This document shows, piece by piece, positions 1-6,536 of a DNA stretch of 32,936 nucleotides (position 1 is its first letter; each line of letters begins with the position of its first letter). The stretch is taken from NCBI GenBank assembly GCA_020053615.1, contig JAGVMW010000025.1:1-32936 (forward strand). Reading direction: 5' to 3'. The position numbers were made by a program, and so were the translations under genes. Below the pieces are notes generated by a model that worked only from the letters and a program-made list of their open reading frames with translations, had not been told where the DNA came from and made no database searches. Source of the DNA: an archaeon. GTDB lineage: Archaea > Nanobdellota > Nanobdellia > Woesearchaeales > GW2011-AR9.

Positions 1-21
1 CGATAGTTGCATCTCATTAAA

Positions 22-55
22 TGAAAACAGGACGGCAAAGCCGTCCTTGTTTTCA
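22..55. repeat. strong hairpin near left edge
   Basis: Nearly perfect inverted repeat: left arm 22-36 (TGAAAACAGGACGGC), a 3-base loop, right arm 40-55 with one extra T. It could be a transcription terminator of an upstream gene, the end of a mobile element or an RNA structure. It does not share the terminal sequence of the five palindromic elements elsewhere in the window. The rest of 1-132 has no convincing gene. Confidence 0.6.
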
Positions 56-138
56 GGTGGATATGGTGCTATCACTCACAAAACGGACTGTGCCTTTAAC
101 CGTGTCGAATCTGATACAGTTATAGCTAATGTGTGAAG

Positions 139-972
139 ATGGCTAATAAAACAATTATTGTAAAAGGAAACGAAATCGTGCTTTTTTCTCAAAATGAAGA
201 GGATTACATTTCTTTAACGGATATTGCCCGATATAAAAATCCAGATGAACCTAAAGATGCTATCAAAAATTGGATGAGAAGCCGTAACATAATTGAATTT
301 ATGGGGTTATGGGAAATTTTAAACAACCCTGATTTTAAAGGGGTCGAATTCGATTCCTTTAAACAACAAGCTGGAAGCAATCATTTCACCCTATCACCTC
401 AAAAGTGGATTAATGCAACTAATGCGATAGGACTAATTTCAAAATCTGGAAAATTGGGCGGAACATATGCTCACAAAGATATTGCATTTGAGTTTGCTTC
501 ATGGATTTCTTCTGAATTTAAACTGTACTTAATAAAAGAATTCCAAAGACTAAAAATTGAAGAGAATGAGCGAAAGCAATTAGGATGGAGTTTAAAAAGG
601 GACTTGGCAAAGATTAATTATAAAATACATACAGATGCTGTAAAAGAAAATTTAATACCTCCGGAGATAACAAAACAAGAAGAGAAAATGATTTATGCTT
701 CTGAAGCCGATGTTTTAAATAAAGCTTTATTTGGAAAGACTGCCAAAGAATGGAGAGATCAAAATCATGGAAAAGAAGGCAATTTTAGAGATTATGCCAA
801 TGTTACTCAATTAGTGGTATTAAGCAACTTAGAAAACTTTAATTCCGAATTCATTAAAGATAATATTGGACAAGGAGAAAGACTTGTCAAGTTAAACAGA
901 ATTGCCATCTCGCAGATGAAGTCTTTGGTTGATAATAAAAAAGTTAGGCAGTTAGAGGATAAGAGTAAATGA
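139..972 (+). CDS. KilA-N domain protein
   Basis: Predicted KilA-N protein of about 277 residues, a DNA-binding family common in phages and mobile elements. The N-terminal half carries the typical pattern: a beta-rich start, SLTDIARYKNP, an NWMR helix, then SPQKWINATNAIGL and a GGTYAHKDIAFEFASWIS segment (around residues 25-130), followed by a charged helical region and a C-terminal domain with LFGKTAKEW and FRDYANVTQL. I chose ATG at 139; GTG at 133 is equally open and adds two residues. No clear Shine-Dalgarno is visible; a weak TATA-like stretch lies near 117-126. The gene directly precedes a piece of reading frame resembling the end of leucyl-tRNA synthetase, so it may be part of an insertion. 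Its role, if any, in mobility is inference. Confidence 0.8.
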   Translation: MANKTIIVKGNEIVLFSQNEEDYISLTDIARYKNPDEPKDAIKNWMRSRNIIEFMGLWEILNNPDFKGVEFDSFKQQAGSNHFTLSPQKWINATNAIGLISKSGKLGGTYAHKDIAFEFASWISSEFKLYLIKEFQRLKIEENERKQLGWSLKRDLAKINYKIHTDAVKENLIPPEITKQEEKMIYASEADVLNKALFGKTAKEWRDQNHGKEGNFRDYANVTQLVVLSNLENFNSEFIKDNIGQGERLVKLNRIAISQMKSLVDNKKVRQLEDKSK

Positions 973-1125
973 CACATTCAAGAAGAAGAGCCATGCACCA
1001 TGAAAGAAGCTTATGAATGTCTTAAGAGTGAATTCGAATGCGAAATTGAAGTAATTTCTGCAGATAAGAACGATGTGCCAAAGGCTAAGTCAGCCATTTC
1101 GGGAAAAAGGGGAATTTTAGTATGA
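973..1125 (+). pseudogene. probable leuS 3'-terminal remnant (LeuRS C-terminus)
   Basis: In the same frame as the KilA-N gene, just after its stop, 50 codons stay open and end in TGA at 1123-1125. From the ATG at 1000 the product contains EAYECLKSEFECEIEVISAD and then PKAKSAISGKRGILV, which resembles the extreme C-terminus of archaeal leucyl-tRNA synthetases (helix, EVEV strand, dPKgKAk..lp.kPaIyv). The TGA overlaps the ATG of the PUA gene at 1122 (ATGA), as expected of an intact operon junction. The main body of leuS is not in the window, so this is either a fragment left by insertion of the KilA-N region or a small independent ORF. Recognition is by eye only. Confidence 0.5.
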
Positions 1126-1592
1126 TGAAACTTACCCCTCTCCGTTCGAAAGAATTTCAAGAAGAACTAAATACCAATCATTATTTTCTAAAAGTCAGCA
1201 AGAAAGATACAGTTGAATTATCTGAAACTGAAACCACAAAAATAATTCTGCTCAATAAACAGCCTGCATTTTTTTATCTAACAAAACGATTAATTCCGCA
1301 CTTAAAGTTACTTCAAGCCCACCCAGACTTGCTGAAGAAAATTGTAGTAGATATGGGTGCGGTTAAGTTTATGATAAGTGGAGCTGATGTAATGCGTCCA
1401 GGAATAGTAGAGATTGAAGCTGGAATTGAAAAAGACGCTTTAGTCGTAGTTGTTGATGTAAATAACCACAAGCCATTAGCAGTGGGAATAGCTTTGTTTA
1501 ATATAGAAGAGATGCAAGCGATGGCTTCAGGAAAGGTTATTAAGAATATTCATTATGTAGGGGATGAGATATGGAAAGGGGTATTTGTTTAG
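1122..1592 (+). CDS. PUA domain RNA-binding protein (MCT-1/Tma20-like)
   Basis: 156-residue protein resembling archaeal PUA-domain proteins related to eukaryotic MCT-1/Tma20, which bind RNA and in eukaryotes act in translation re-initiation and recycling. The C-terminal PUA domain (about residues 75-153) shows KFMISGADVMRPGIVEIEAG, then KPLAVGIALFN and GKVIKNIHYVGDEIWKG. The start overlaps the preceding stop (ATGA), so translation is probably coupled; ATG at 1125 is an alternative. The stop codon and last three residues (VFV) come from the terminal inverted repeat of the palindromic element at 1581-1738, so the original end was a few codons different. Function in this organism is inferred from the family. 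Confidence 0.85.
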   Translation: MMKLTPLRSKEFQEELNTNHYFLKVSKKDTVELSETETTKIILLNKQPAFFYLTKRLIPHLKLLQAHPDLLKKIVVDMGAVKFMISGADVMRPGIVEIEAGIEKDALVVVVDVNNHKPLAVGIALFNIEEMQAMASGKVIKNIHYVGDEIWKGVFV

Positions 1593-1738
1593 CTCGGCGC
1601 GGTCAATTTGCTTGCTGAGCGGGGGTACTGCTTGCAAGAAAGTGAGTTACTCGCTAATTTCAAGCTACTTTCTTGTTTCCAACGAGAATACTACGAGAGC
1701 GAGGCGAGGCAAGCGACCGCCGAAAGCTAAACAAATAC
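1581..1738. mobile_element. palindromic element, copy A (MITE-like)
   Basis: 158-base element bounded by perfect 14-base inverted repeats GTATTTGTTTAGCT at 1581 and AGCTAAACAAATAC at 1725-1738. The interior continues as an imperfect hairpin (CGGCG..GGTC near the left end against GACCGCCG near the right end) with a nested AAGAAAGT/ACTTTCTT pair. The ends match copy B at 3301, but the GC-rich core of copies B and C is not obvious here, so A may be a diverged subtype. Flanking 9-mers match only partly. The left end overlaps the last codons and stop of the PUA gene. Confidence 0.75.
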
Positions 1739-1771
1739 GAAAAAGAGAATTATCTAAGAGGAGAAGTTAAT

Positions 1772-2116
1772 ATGATATTAAACTACACTCGCAACAAAGT
1801 AATTTCAGAGAATGAAATAGTCTGTAAAAGTATCTTCTCGCAGGCATTAGGATTAATGTTTCATCACAAACAAAATTTAATTATGGTGTTTTTCGAAGAA
1901 AGGAGAATCTCTTTGCACAATTTCTTTGTATTCTTTCCCATTGATGTACTGGTGGTGGATAAAGAGATGAAGATAGTGGAGATTAAAAGAGATTTTAAGC
2001 CATTTACATTCTGGAATGCTTCACAGAAAGGAAAGTATGTGATAGAGCTGGGGATTAGGAAAGATTCTGGCGAGAAAGGAGAATATGAGATAGGGGAGAA
2101 GGTGGAGATAAAATAG
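1772..2116 (+). CDS. DUF192 (UPF0127) family protein
   Basis: 114-residue protein with the DUF192 pattern: an early ALGLMFHHK box, a hydrophobic FFVFFPIDVLVVD segment, KIVEIKR, then a P-F-T-F-W stretch and GKYVIELG near the end. The frame is open from 1673, but that extension is encoded by the palindromic element, and the ATG at 1772 has a good ribosome site (AAGAGGAGAA) about 8 bases upstream, so I start there. No signal peptide is seen. DUF192 proteins are small and of unclear function, in archaea and bacteria. The gene follows copy A by about 33 bases and is probably co-transcribed with the PUA gene. Confidence 0.8.
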   Translation: MILNYTRNKVISENEIVCKSIFSQALGLMFHHKQNLIMVFFEERRISLHNFFVFFPIDVLVVDKEMKIVEIKRDFKPFTFWNASQKGKYVIELGIRKDSGEKGEYEIGEKVEIK

Positions 2117-2151
2117 ATTATTTTCTGTTTTGTATACTTAATTACTACACA

Positions 2152-2163
2152 ACCATAAATATA
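2152..2163 (+). promoter_or_regulatory. TATA box for the membrane/AAA cluster
   Basis: ACCATAAATATAC lies about 27 bases upstream of the ATG at 2184, the spacing expected for an archaeal TATA box serving a leaderless transcript. No Shine-Dalgarno precedes this ATG. It likely drives the plus-strand cluster 2184-9894. Confidence 0.6.
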
Positions 2164-2183
2164 CTTCTCGCTCTGAGTGTGGT

Positions 2184-2831
2184 ATGAAATGGAAAATACC
2201 ACTATACATCGTTGGGATTGGAACCCTCGCTGCCGGAGCCTTTGGCGTCGGAGTGTATTCCAGTGGCGAAGTAAACAAGACCTACCAAAAAGTGCAAGAA
2301 TCAGTATCTTGCCTGTATTCTGCCGAAAACTGCCAAAAGCAGGATAACACCGAGGCAGAACTAAACACAGCAGAACCGAAATTGGTATCTGCTCCTACTA
2401 CTGACGACAAGTATGCTGCAGAAATAAGTTCTCTGCGTGAAGAAGTTAAAGCTCTGCAGCAGAAATCACTTAATCCACAAACTAACTTATACTCACAGAA
2501 AGATGTGATACATGTAACAATCCCAATTGATGCGCTTCTATCTCGTCTAGGCAAAGAATATGCACCCGGAACCAACAGCTACCGCTCGTTTACGGATAAA
2601 ATCAAAGAGTTCTGTGTAGAAAAAACATTTGAAGAAGGAAAGAAAGAGTTAGAACGAAAATTTCAACACACACATGAAAGTATCGACCAGGTAATTGATT
2701 CTACTACATCTTTCTTAGGAGATAAAGTAACTGACTATCGCAGAAGGCTGGGCGATGCTATTTATCCAGAAGGATCAGCAAGCTCAGAACTAAGCAAGCC
2801 TGAACTAAATCAACCAGAGGGAGGAAACTAA
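2184..2831 (+). CDS. single-span membrane protein with coiled coil
   Basis: 215 residues; I do not recognise the family. An N-terminal membrane helix (residues 5-26, IPLYIVGIGTLAAGAFGVGV) is followed by two nearby cysteines (SCLYSAENC), an acidic linker, a short coiled coil (EISSLREEVKALQQK) and a mixed domain with CVEKTFEEGKKELERKF. The likely topology is a short cytoplasmic N-terminus and an exported body, or the reverse; the sequence does not decide. First gene of the cluster, with its own TATA box, ending 1 base before the next ATG. The membrane-helix-then-cysteine layout recurs in the next two genes, suggesting products that work together at the membrane. Confidence 0.75.
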   Translation: MKWKIPLYIVGIGTLAAGAFGVGVYSSGEVNKTYQKVQESVSCLYSAENCQKQDNTEAELNTAEPKLVSAPTTDDKYAAEISSLREEVKALQQKSLNPQTNLYSQKDVIHVTIPIDALLSRLGKEYAPGTNSYRSFTDKIKEFCVEKTFEEGKKELERKFQHTHESIDQVIDSTTSFLGDKVTDYRRRLGDAIYPEGSASSELSKPELNQPEGGN

Positions 2832-2832
2832 A

Positions 2833-3288
2833 ATGGGATTAATCTCAAATACGTTAATGTTAGGAATCGGCTTGGGTGCAGGATATGTATTATGGCATCC
2901 AACCACAGATAATTGCAAGGAGATGTACGATCGAAAGATTTCGGTAATGGAAGAAAAGTATGCATCAGTACCACGTCAAGGTCTTGTCGGGCCAAGAGAT
3001 GTGAGCATAGATTATGTTGTAGCTGAAGATGAAGGCGTAAACGGCGTAGTTATTACTCATAATCGCAGTGGGAAACAAGAGGTGCTAGTTGAGAGACAGA
3101 TATTGTTCCAGGACAATTATAGATTAGACTTAGAGCCATTGAATAAATCACTTAGCCCGGATGAGAAGATTTCATTGGTGGGAGCAAACTTTACATCACC
3201 AAAAGATGATATTTCAGATAATTACAGCCAAACAGCTGACAAATTTGTAGACAAGCTCAAAGATTACGCCGCTAAAGCGGTGAAGTAA
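2833..3288 (+). CDS. small membrane protein, paralogue 1
   Basis: 151 residues, family not recognised. N-terminal membrane helix (residues 4-21), then NCKEMYDRK, MEEKYASVPRQG, SIDYVVAEDEG and SGKQEVLVE. These blocks match the protein encoded at 3467-3865 (DCKGVYQKQ, LEEKYKSVPIPEG, SLDYVVSEKGG, SGKQGVVA) in order, so the two are paralogues. A strong ribosome site (GGGAGGAAA) lies at the end of the previous gene and the ATG is 2 bases after its stop. The C-terminal 40 residues (SPKDDISDNYSQTADKF and after) are absent from the paralogue. Confidence 0.8.
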   Translation: MGLISNTLMLGIGLGAGYVLWHPTTDNCKEMYDRKISVMEEKYASVPRQGLVGPRDVSIDYVVAEDEGVNGVVITHNRSGKQEVLVERQILFQDNYRLDLEPLNKSLSPDEKISLVGANFTSPKDDISDNYSQTADKFVDKLKDYAAKAVK

Positions 3289-3300
3289 ATTAAAAAAAAC

Positions 3301-3432
3301 GTATTTGTTTAGCATCTTCAAAATCCTCGTCAATAAATTTCGCTGGAGCCGCATCCCCGTATGGGGCAAGTCCCCCTGCGGCTCTCGAAGTGATATCGCA
3401 GGGATTTTGACCTTATGATGCTAAACAAATAC
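3301..3432. mobile_element. palindromic element, copy B, with 9-base direct repeats
   Basis: 132-base element with perfect 16-base inverted repeats GTATTTGTTTAGCATC (3301-3316) and GATGCTAAACAAATAC (3417-3432). Inside, a second inverted pair (CAAAATCC/GGATTTTG) and a central hairpin GAGCCGCA 3346-3353 / TGCGGCTC 3377-3384 holding CCCCGTATGGGG. AAAAAAAAC occurs immediately before (3292-3300) and immediately after (3433-3441), an exact 9-base direct repeat expected of a target-site duplication, though low in complexity. It separates the two paralogous membrane-protein genes. Confidence 0.85.
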
Positions 3433-3466
3433 AAAAAAAACAAAAACCAAACAGGAGGGAAATAAA

Positions 3467-3865
3467 ATGAGAGGATACATTCCGGGATTGATAAAAGTAG
3501 GAGTAGGAGCAGCTATAGGATTAGGCATCGGTTATTTTACGTTTAAGGCTGATGCAGAAGATTGTAAAGGAGTATACCAGAAGCAGATGAGCGAGCTGGA
3601 AGAGAAATACAAGAGTGTGCCCATTCCAGAAGGCGTGGCTGCATCTAAAGACTTCAGCTTAGATTATGTAGTATCTGAGAAAGGCGGATTCAAAGGCTAT
3701 GTGTTTACGGACAATGCCAGCGGAAAGCAAGGGGTAGTTGCTAAGAGTAACGTATTAGGAAATAGAAAATATTTCTTTGAGTACGTTCCATTAGATGGAA
3801 TTGTAGACGGAAGCGAGCCTAAAGTTGCCGCACAGCCAGAAATCAAAGTATACGGACAGAAATAA
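3467..3865 (+). CDS. small membrane protein, paralogue 2
   Basis: 132 residues, paralogous to the product of 2833-3288 (see matching blocks there). The N-terminal helix PGLIKVGVGAAIGLGIGYF is followed by DCKGVYQKQMSELEEKY, a short helix, then a small beta-rich domain with SLDYVVSEKGG and FTDNASGKQGVV. The ATG has a strong ribosome site (AGGAGGGAAA). The gene follows palindromic element B, and its own ribosome site suggests expression continues across the element. Function unknown. Confidence 0.8.
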   Translation: MRGYIPGLIKVGVGAAIGLGIGYFTFKADAEDCKGVYQKQMSELEEKYKSVPIPEGVAASKDFSLDYVVSEKGGFKGYVFTDNASGKQGVVAKSNVLGNRKYFFEYVPLDGIVDGSEPKVAAQPEIKVYGQK

Positions 3866-3891
3866 AATCTAATCACCGGAGGTGAATTAAC

Positions 3892-4986
3892 ATGGAAGAA
3901 ATGCCAGAAGGAGAGACAGGCTCGGAAGGGGGAAACGGACCAATTATACTAGAAGGGCCACCATTAGCTTCGGTAGTGCCCCAATCTGTTTCTGACCCAG
4001 CAGCAGTTCGGGGTGAACATGCTAGAGGAACGGAATATATCGACAATTTGGTACAAGAATCAAGCGAGGAATATTCTTCACCAGGAGCAGCTAATAGAGC
4101 TATGGTAAGAAGCACTGAAACGCTAGATAGGTCTGGTCTAAAATTAGATAATGTTCCAGAATTCATTAAACCATTATATGTAAGAGCATACAACCTGTTT
4201 AAAAATCCGCATCAAAGGCTTGCTGGTAGGAAAGAAGATCTAGCTAAACTAGTAGAGGAAGCCAAAGGGATTGAAGATAATGTAAGTGAAATCCTCTATG
4301 GTTCCGAATATAGTCGTGACCGTAGCAAGATGGATGGTCTTCAGGGAAAATTCATAGAGACGATGGCTACTCGAAGAAAAAGTGCTAAAGCAATAAAAGA
4401 GTTAGAAAAAGAGATAAACACCACTTATGGCAGAAGAAAAACTGTTGAGGATGTACTAAAACAAAAAGGACAAGAGCCAGACACTACAGAGATTAAGCGG
4501 CTGCATAGTGATATTGTAATGTACACCCAAAGCATAGCGACTTATAAAGGATTAAAACAAAAATTTCTGACAAGAATTGATGCACTTGATCAAAAAGTAA
4601 CAAATTACCAGAAAGGAATAGAAGTAGCTACTGCAGTCTACAACTTTGTACAACAGCATCGCATGAATGTAGAAGCTTACATGGAAGGTACTGATATAAA
4701 CATCAAAGAGCTCGAAGCATTGACTAAAATCGGAGACATCATTCCAGCATTCCAAGGGAGAATGAAAGAATTAGATGGTATGGTGAAAGACTTTTACAAA
4801 GCTTTGGGAGATAGAATGACAGCCGCAGTAAAAATGACTGAATCTAAGCTAGATGTACCTAAAGGATATGCTCTCCCCGGGTTTGTAAATGGAATTCGAG
4901 CTAACACCGATGTTAAGAACGACGAGATGGAAAGAAGAGTAGACCAAATCTTAGATAACCCTTACGCAGAGATGTATAAAGTTTAA
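3892..4986 (+). CDS. coiled-coil protein, unknown function
   Basis: 364 residues with no membrane segment. The first 80 residues are acidic and glycine/serine/proline-rich and look disordered; the rest is largely helical with heptad-like stretches (about 100-320: KEDLAKLVEEAKGIEDN, KAIKELEKEINTTYGRRKTVEDVLKQ, KELEALTKIGDIIPAF). Ribosome site CGGAGGTGAA 5-10 bases before ATG. It may be a filament-forming or scaffold component acting with the membrane proteins upstream and the ATPases downstream; this is inferred only from position and composition. Confidence 0.75.
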   Translation: MEEMPEGETGSEGGNGPIILEGPPLASVVPQSVSDPAAVRGEHARGTEYIDNLVQESSEEYSSPGAANRAMVRSTETLDRSGLKLDNVPEFIKPLYVRAYNLFKNPHQRLAGRKEDLAKLVEEAKGIEDNVSEILYGSEYSRDRSKMDGLQGKFIETMATRRKSAKAIKELEKEINTTYGRRKTVEDVLKQKGQEPDTTEIKRLHSDIVMYTQSIATYKGLKQKFLTRIDALDQKVTNYQKGIEVATAVYNFVQQHRMNVEAYMEGTDINIKELEALTKIGDIIPAFQGRMKELDGMVKDFYKALGDRMTAAVKMTESKLDVPKGYALPGFVNGIRANTDVKNDEMERRVDQILDNPYAEMYKV

Positions 4987-4987
4987 T

Positions 4988-5017
4988 TTGTTTTATTTTT
5001 ATTTGTTTTATTTTTTT
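4988..5017 (+). terminator. T-rich tract between coiled-coil and AAA genes
   Basis: The gap after the stop at 4986 is a run of T broken by a few G and A, ending in seven T. Archaeal termination commonly occurs on T-rich non-template DNA, so partial termination or attenuation before the ATPase genes is possible. No hairpin accompanies it. Confidence 0.35.
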
Positions 5018-5022
5018 AAACC

Positions 5023-6534
5023 ATGGTAAAAACAATTGAATTCACCAGAGCAGAACTTAACAGTATTGAATATACCATTGTTTCCAAGCTGAATGGGGCA
5101 AGATATTCCCTAGACGAAATAATTGGGCAATACTCAGAGGGGAATAGTGGAAAAAGAGTTTATAACGCCATTAAAGACTTTGCTTCCATACAACGCTGTG
5201 GAATTGAAAAGTTAAAACAAGAATATAAATCTTTAGCGGTACCTCTAATTACTGTTTTAGCTGCGGAAACAGCTTCAGCAGAGATGGGTTACTCTGGCAA
5301 CGAGGAAGTTAGCTGTTTTGGTAATAAAGCATTAAACTACAAGCAGGAATGGCCTTATTATTTAACTGATCCATTAGACATATACAAGCCATTTTTAGAA
5401 GAATCTAGATCCCGCCCCAAGCTAGAAGCACTAACCGAATCTTTTTTCAGCTGGCTTTCCCGAACTGCAGCAGCGGAAGTATGCAAAGATCCAAAGTTCA
5501 AAGATAAAGATTGGGAAGTTACCGTTGCCGGAAAGAAATATCAAGTAGAAATAAACCCGGACAAAACTGCTCCCAAAAGAAAAGTGGATGTAGATTTCTC
5601 TTCTTACATCGTAAAACCAGACTCAAAAAGTACTAACGAAGCAGATTACATTTATGGCCACGAAGCAGTAAAAGAAGTATTCCAAAAGACAGAATTAAGA
5701 GTAAGAAACTGGGAATTTTACACCGGATTATTTAACCCAAAAAATCTTTTCCCAAATATCTTATTACACGGTCCGCCAGGAACAGGAAAAACCACTTTGA
5801 TTAGAAGCCTAGCTGCAAGATGTGGTTTTGAATACCGACCAATACCGTGTGCTGAACTATGCAGCAAATACTTTGGTGAAAGCGCTAACATTCTTCGAGG
5901 ACATTACAAAGATGCCAGCATTACTATCGATAAAGGGAAGAATAAAGGAGTTATTATTTTTTTGGACGAGATTGATCACATCGCTTTAAGAAGAGACACC
6001 GATTCAAAAGAACAGAATACGTTAGTTACTACTTTAAATGATCTGCTGGATGGAAATAGTACCAAGCCCGGATTAATTACCATTGGTGCAACCAATGTAC
6101 TTCATCTTATTGACGAAGCTATTTGGAGCAGATTTGCCGAGAAGTTATATGTAGGATATCCTAAAACAGATGAAGGAATTATTGGAATACATAAAAAGAT
6201 TATCCAGAAGATAGAAGATTATTCCAGCAAAAAACAGTTTGGATCTCTAGACGTTGATAGAATACTTAATTTTTCACGTAAAGATGAACGATTTAAGTCA
6301 GGAAGAGTAATTAATTCAATATTATACAAGTGTGTAACTAATGTTACTGATGGATATGTTATTAGTACAGAACAACGAAAAGAAAAACCATCCAAAGATA
6401 AAATTCCTCTAGTAAAAACTGAAGACCTGACCGAAGCTTATGATAAATACAACTTAGACGAAGAGGATGAAAAGCCAGGACGCATGGGTTTTACTGCTGG
6501 AAATGCCACCAAGACTATTACTAAAATTATCTAA
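5023..6534 (+). CDS. AAA+ ATPase
   Basis: 503-residue protein with a C-terminal AAA+ module of the classic FtsH/CDC48/proteasomal-ATPase type. Walker A GPPGTGKT at 250-257, Walker B IIFLDEID at 311-318, sensor-1 asparagine in GATN (358), and an SRF arginine near 370. An AAA lid region follows. The first 200 residues are a family-specific N-domain, mostly helical, not recognised. No protease motif (HEXXH) or membrane helix is present, so it is a stand-alone remodelling ATPase. No Shine-Dalgarno before ATG 5023, only the T-rich tract. Two bases separate its stop from the next ATPase gene. Its substrate may be one of the neighbouring coiled-coil proteins; that is inference. Confidence 0.85.
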   Translation: MVKTIEFTRAELNSIEYTIVSKLNGARYSLDEIIGQYSEGNSGKRVYNAIKDFASIQRCGIEKLKQEYKSLAVPLITVLAAETASAEMGYSGNEEVSCFGNKALNYKQEWPYYLTDPLDIYKPFLEESRSRPKLEALTESFFSWLSRTAAAEVCKDPKFKDKDWEVTVAGKKYQVEINPDKTAPKRKVDVDFSSYIVKPDSKSTNEADYIYGHEAVKEVFQKTELRVRNWEFYTGLFNPKNLFPNILLHGPPGTGKTTLIRSLAARCGFEYRPIPCAELCSKYFGESANILRGHYKDASITIDKGKNKGVIIFLDEIDHIALRRDTDSKEQNTLVTTLNDLLDGNSTKPGLITIGATNVLHLIDEAIWSRFAEKLYVGYPKTDEGIIGIHKKIIQKIEDYSSKKQFGSLDVDRILNFSRKDERFKSGRVINSILYKCVTNVTDGYVISTEQRKEKPSKDKIPLVKTEDLTEAYDKYNLDEEDEKPGRMGFTAGNATKTITKII

Positions 6535-6536
6535 CC

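Noticed and set aside
1..132. Group I intron or tRNA-like structure near the left edge
   Set aside because: I could not find the conserved core pairings of a group I intron or a cloverleaf; only one hairpin is clear.
1..132. Short open frame in the left edge
   Set aside because: Forty-odd codons open to the stop at 134-136, but no family pattern and no visible start; the hairpin explains part of it.
1564..1770. Reading frame of 68 residues across copy A
   Set aside because: It is formed by the palindromic element and its flanks, has no ribosome site, and overlaps the PUA gene end and the leader of the DUF192 gene.
1673..1771. N-terminal extension of the DUF192 gene
   Set aside because: Encoded by the element; the ATG at 1772 has the better ribosome site and the DUF192 pattern starts after it.
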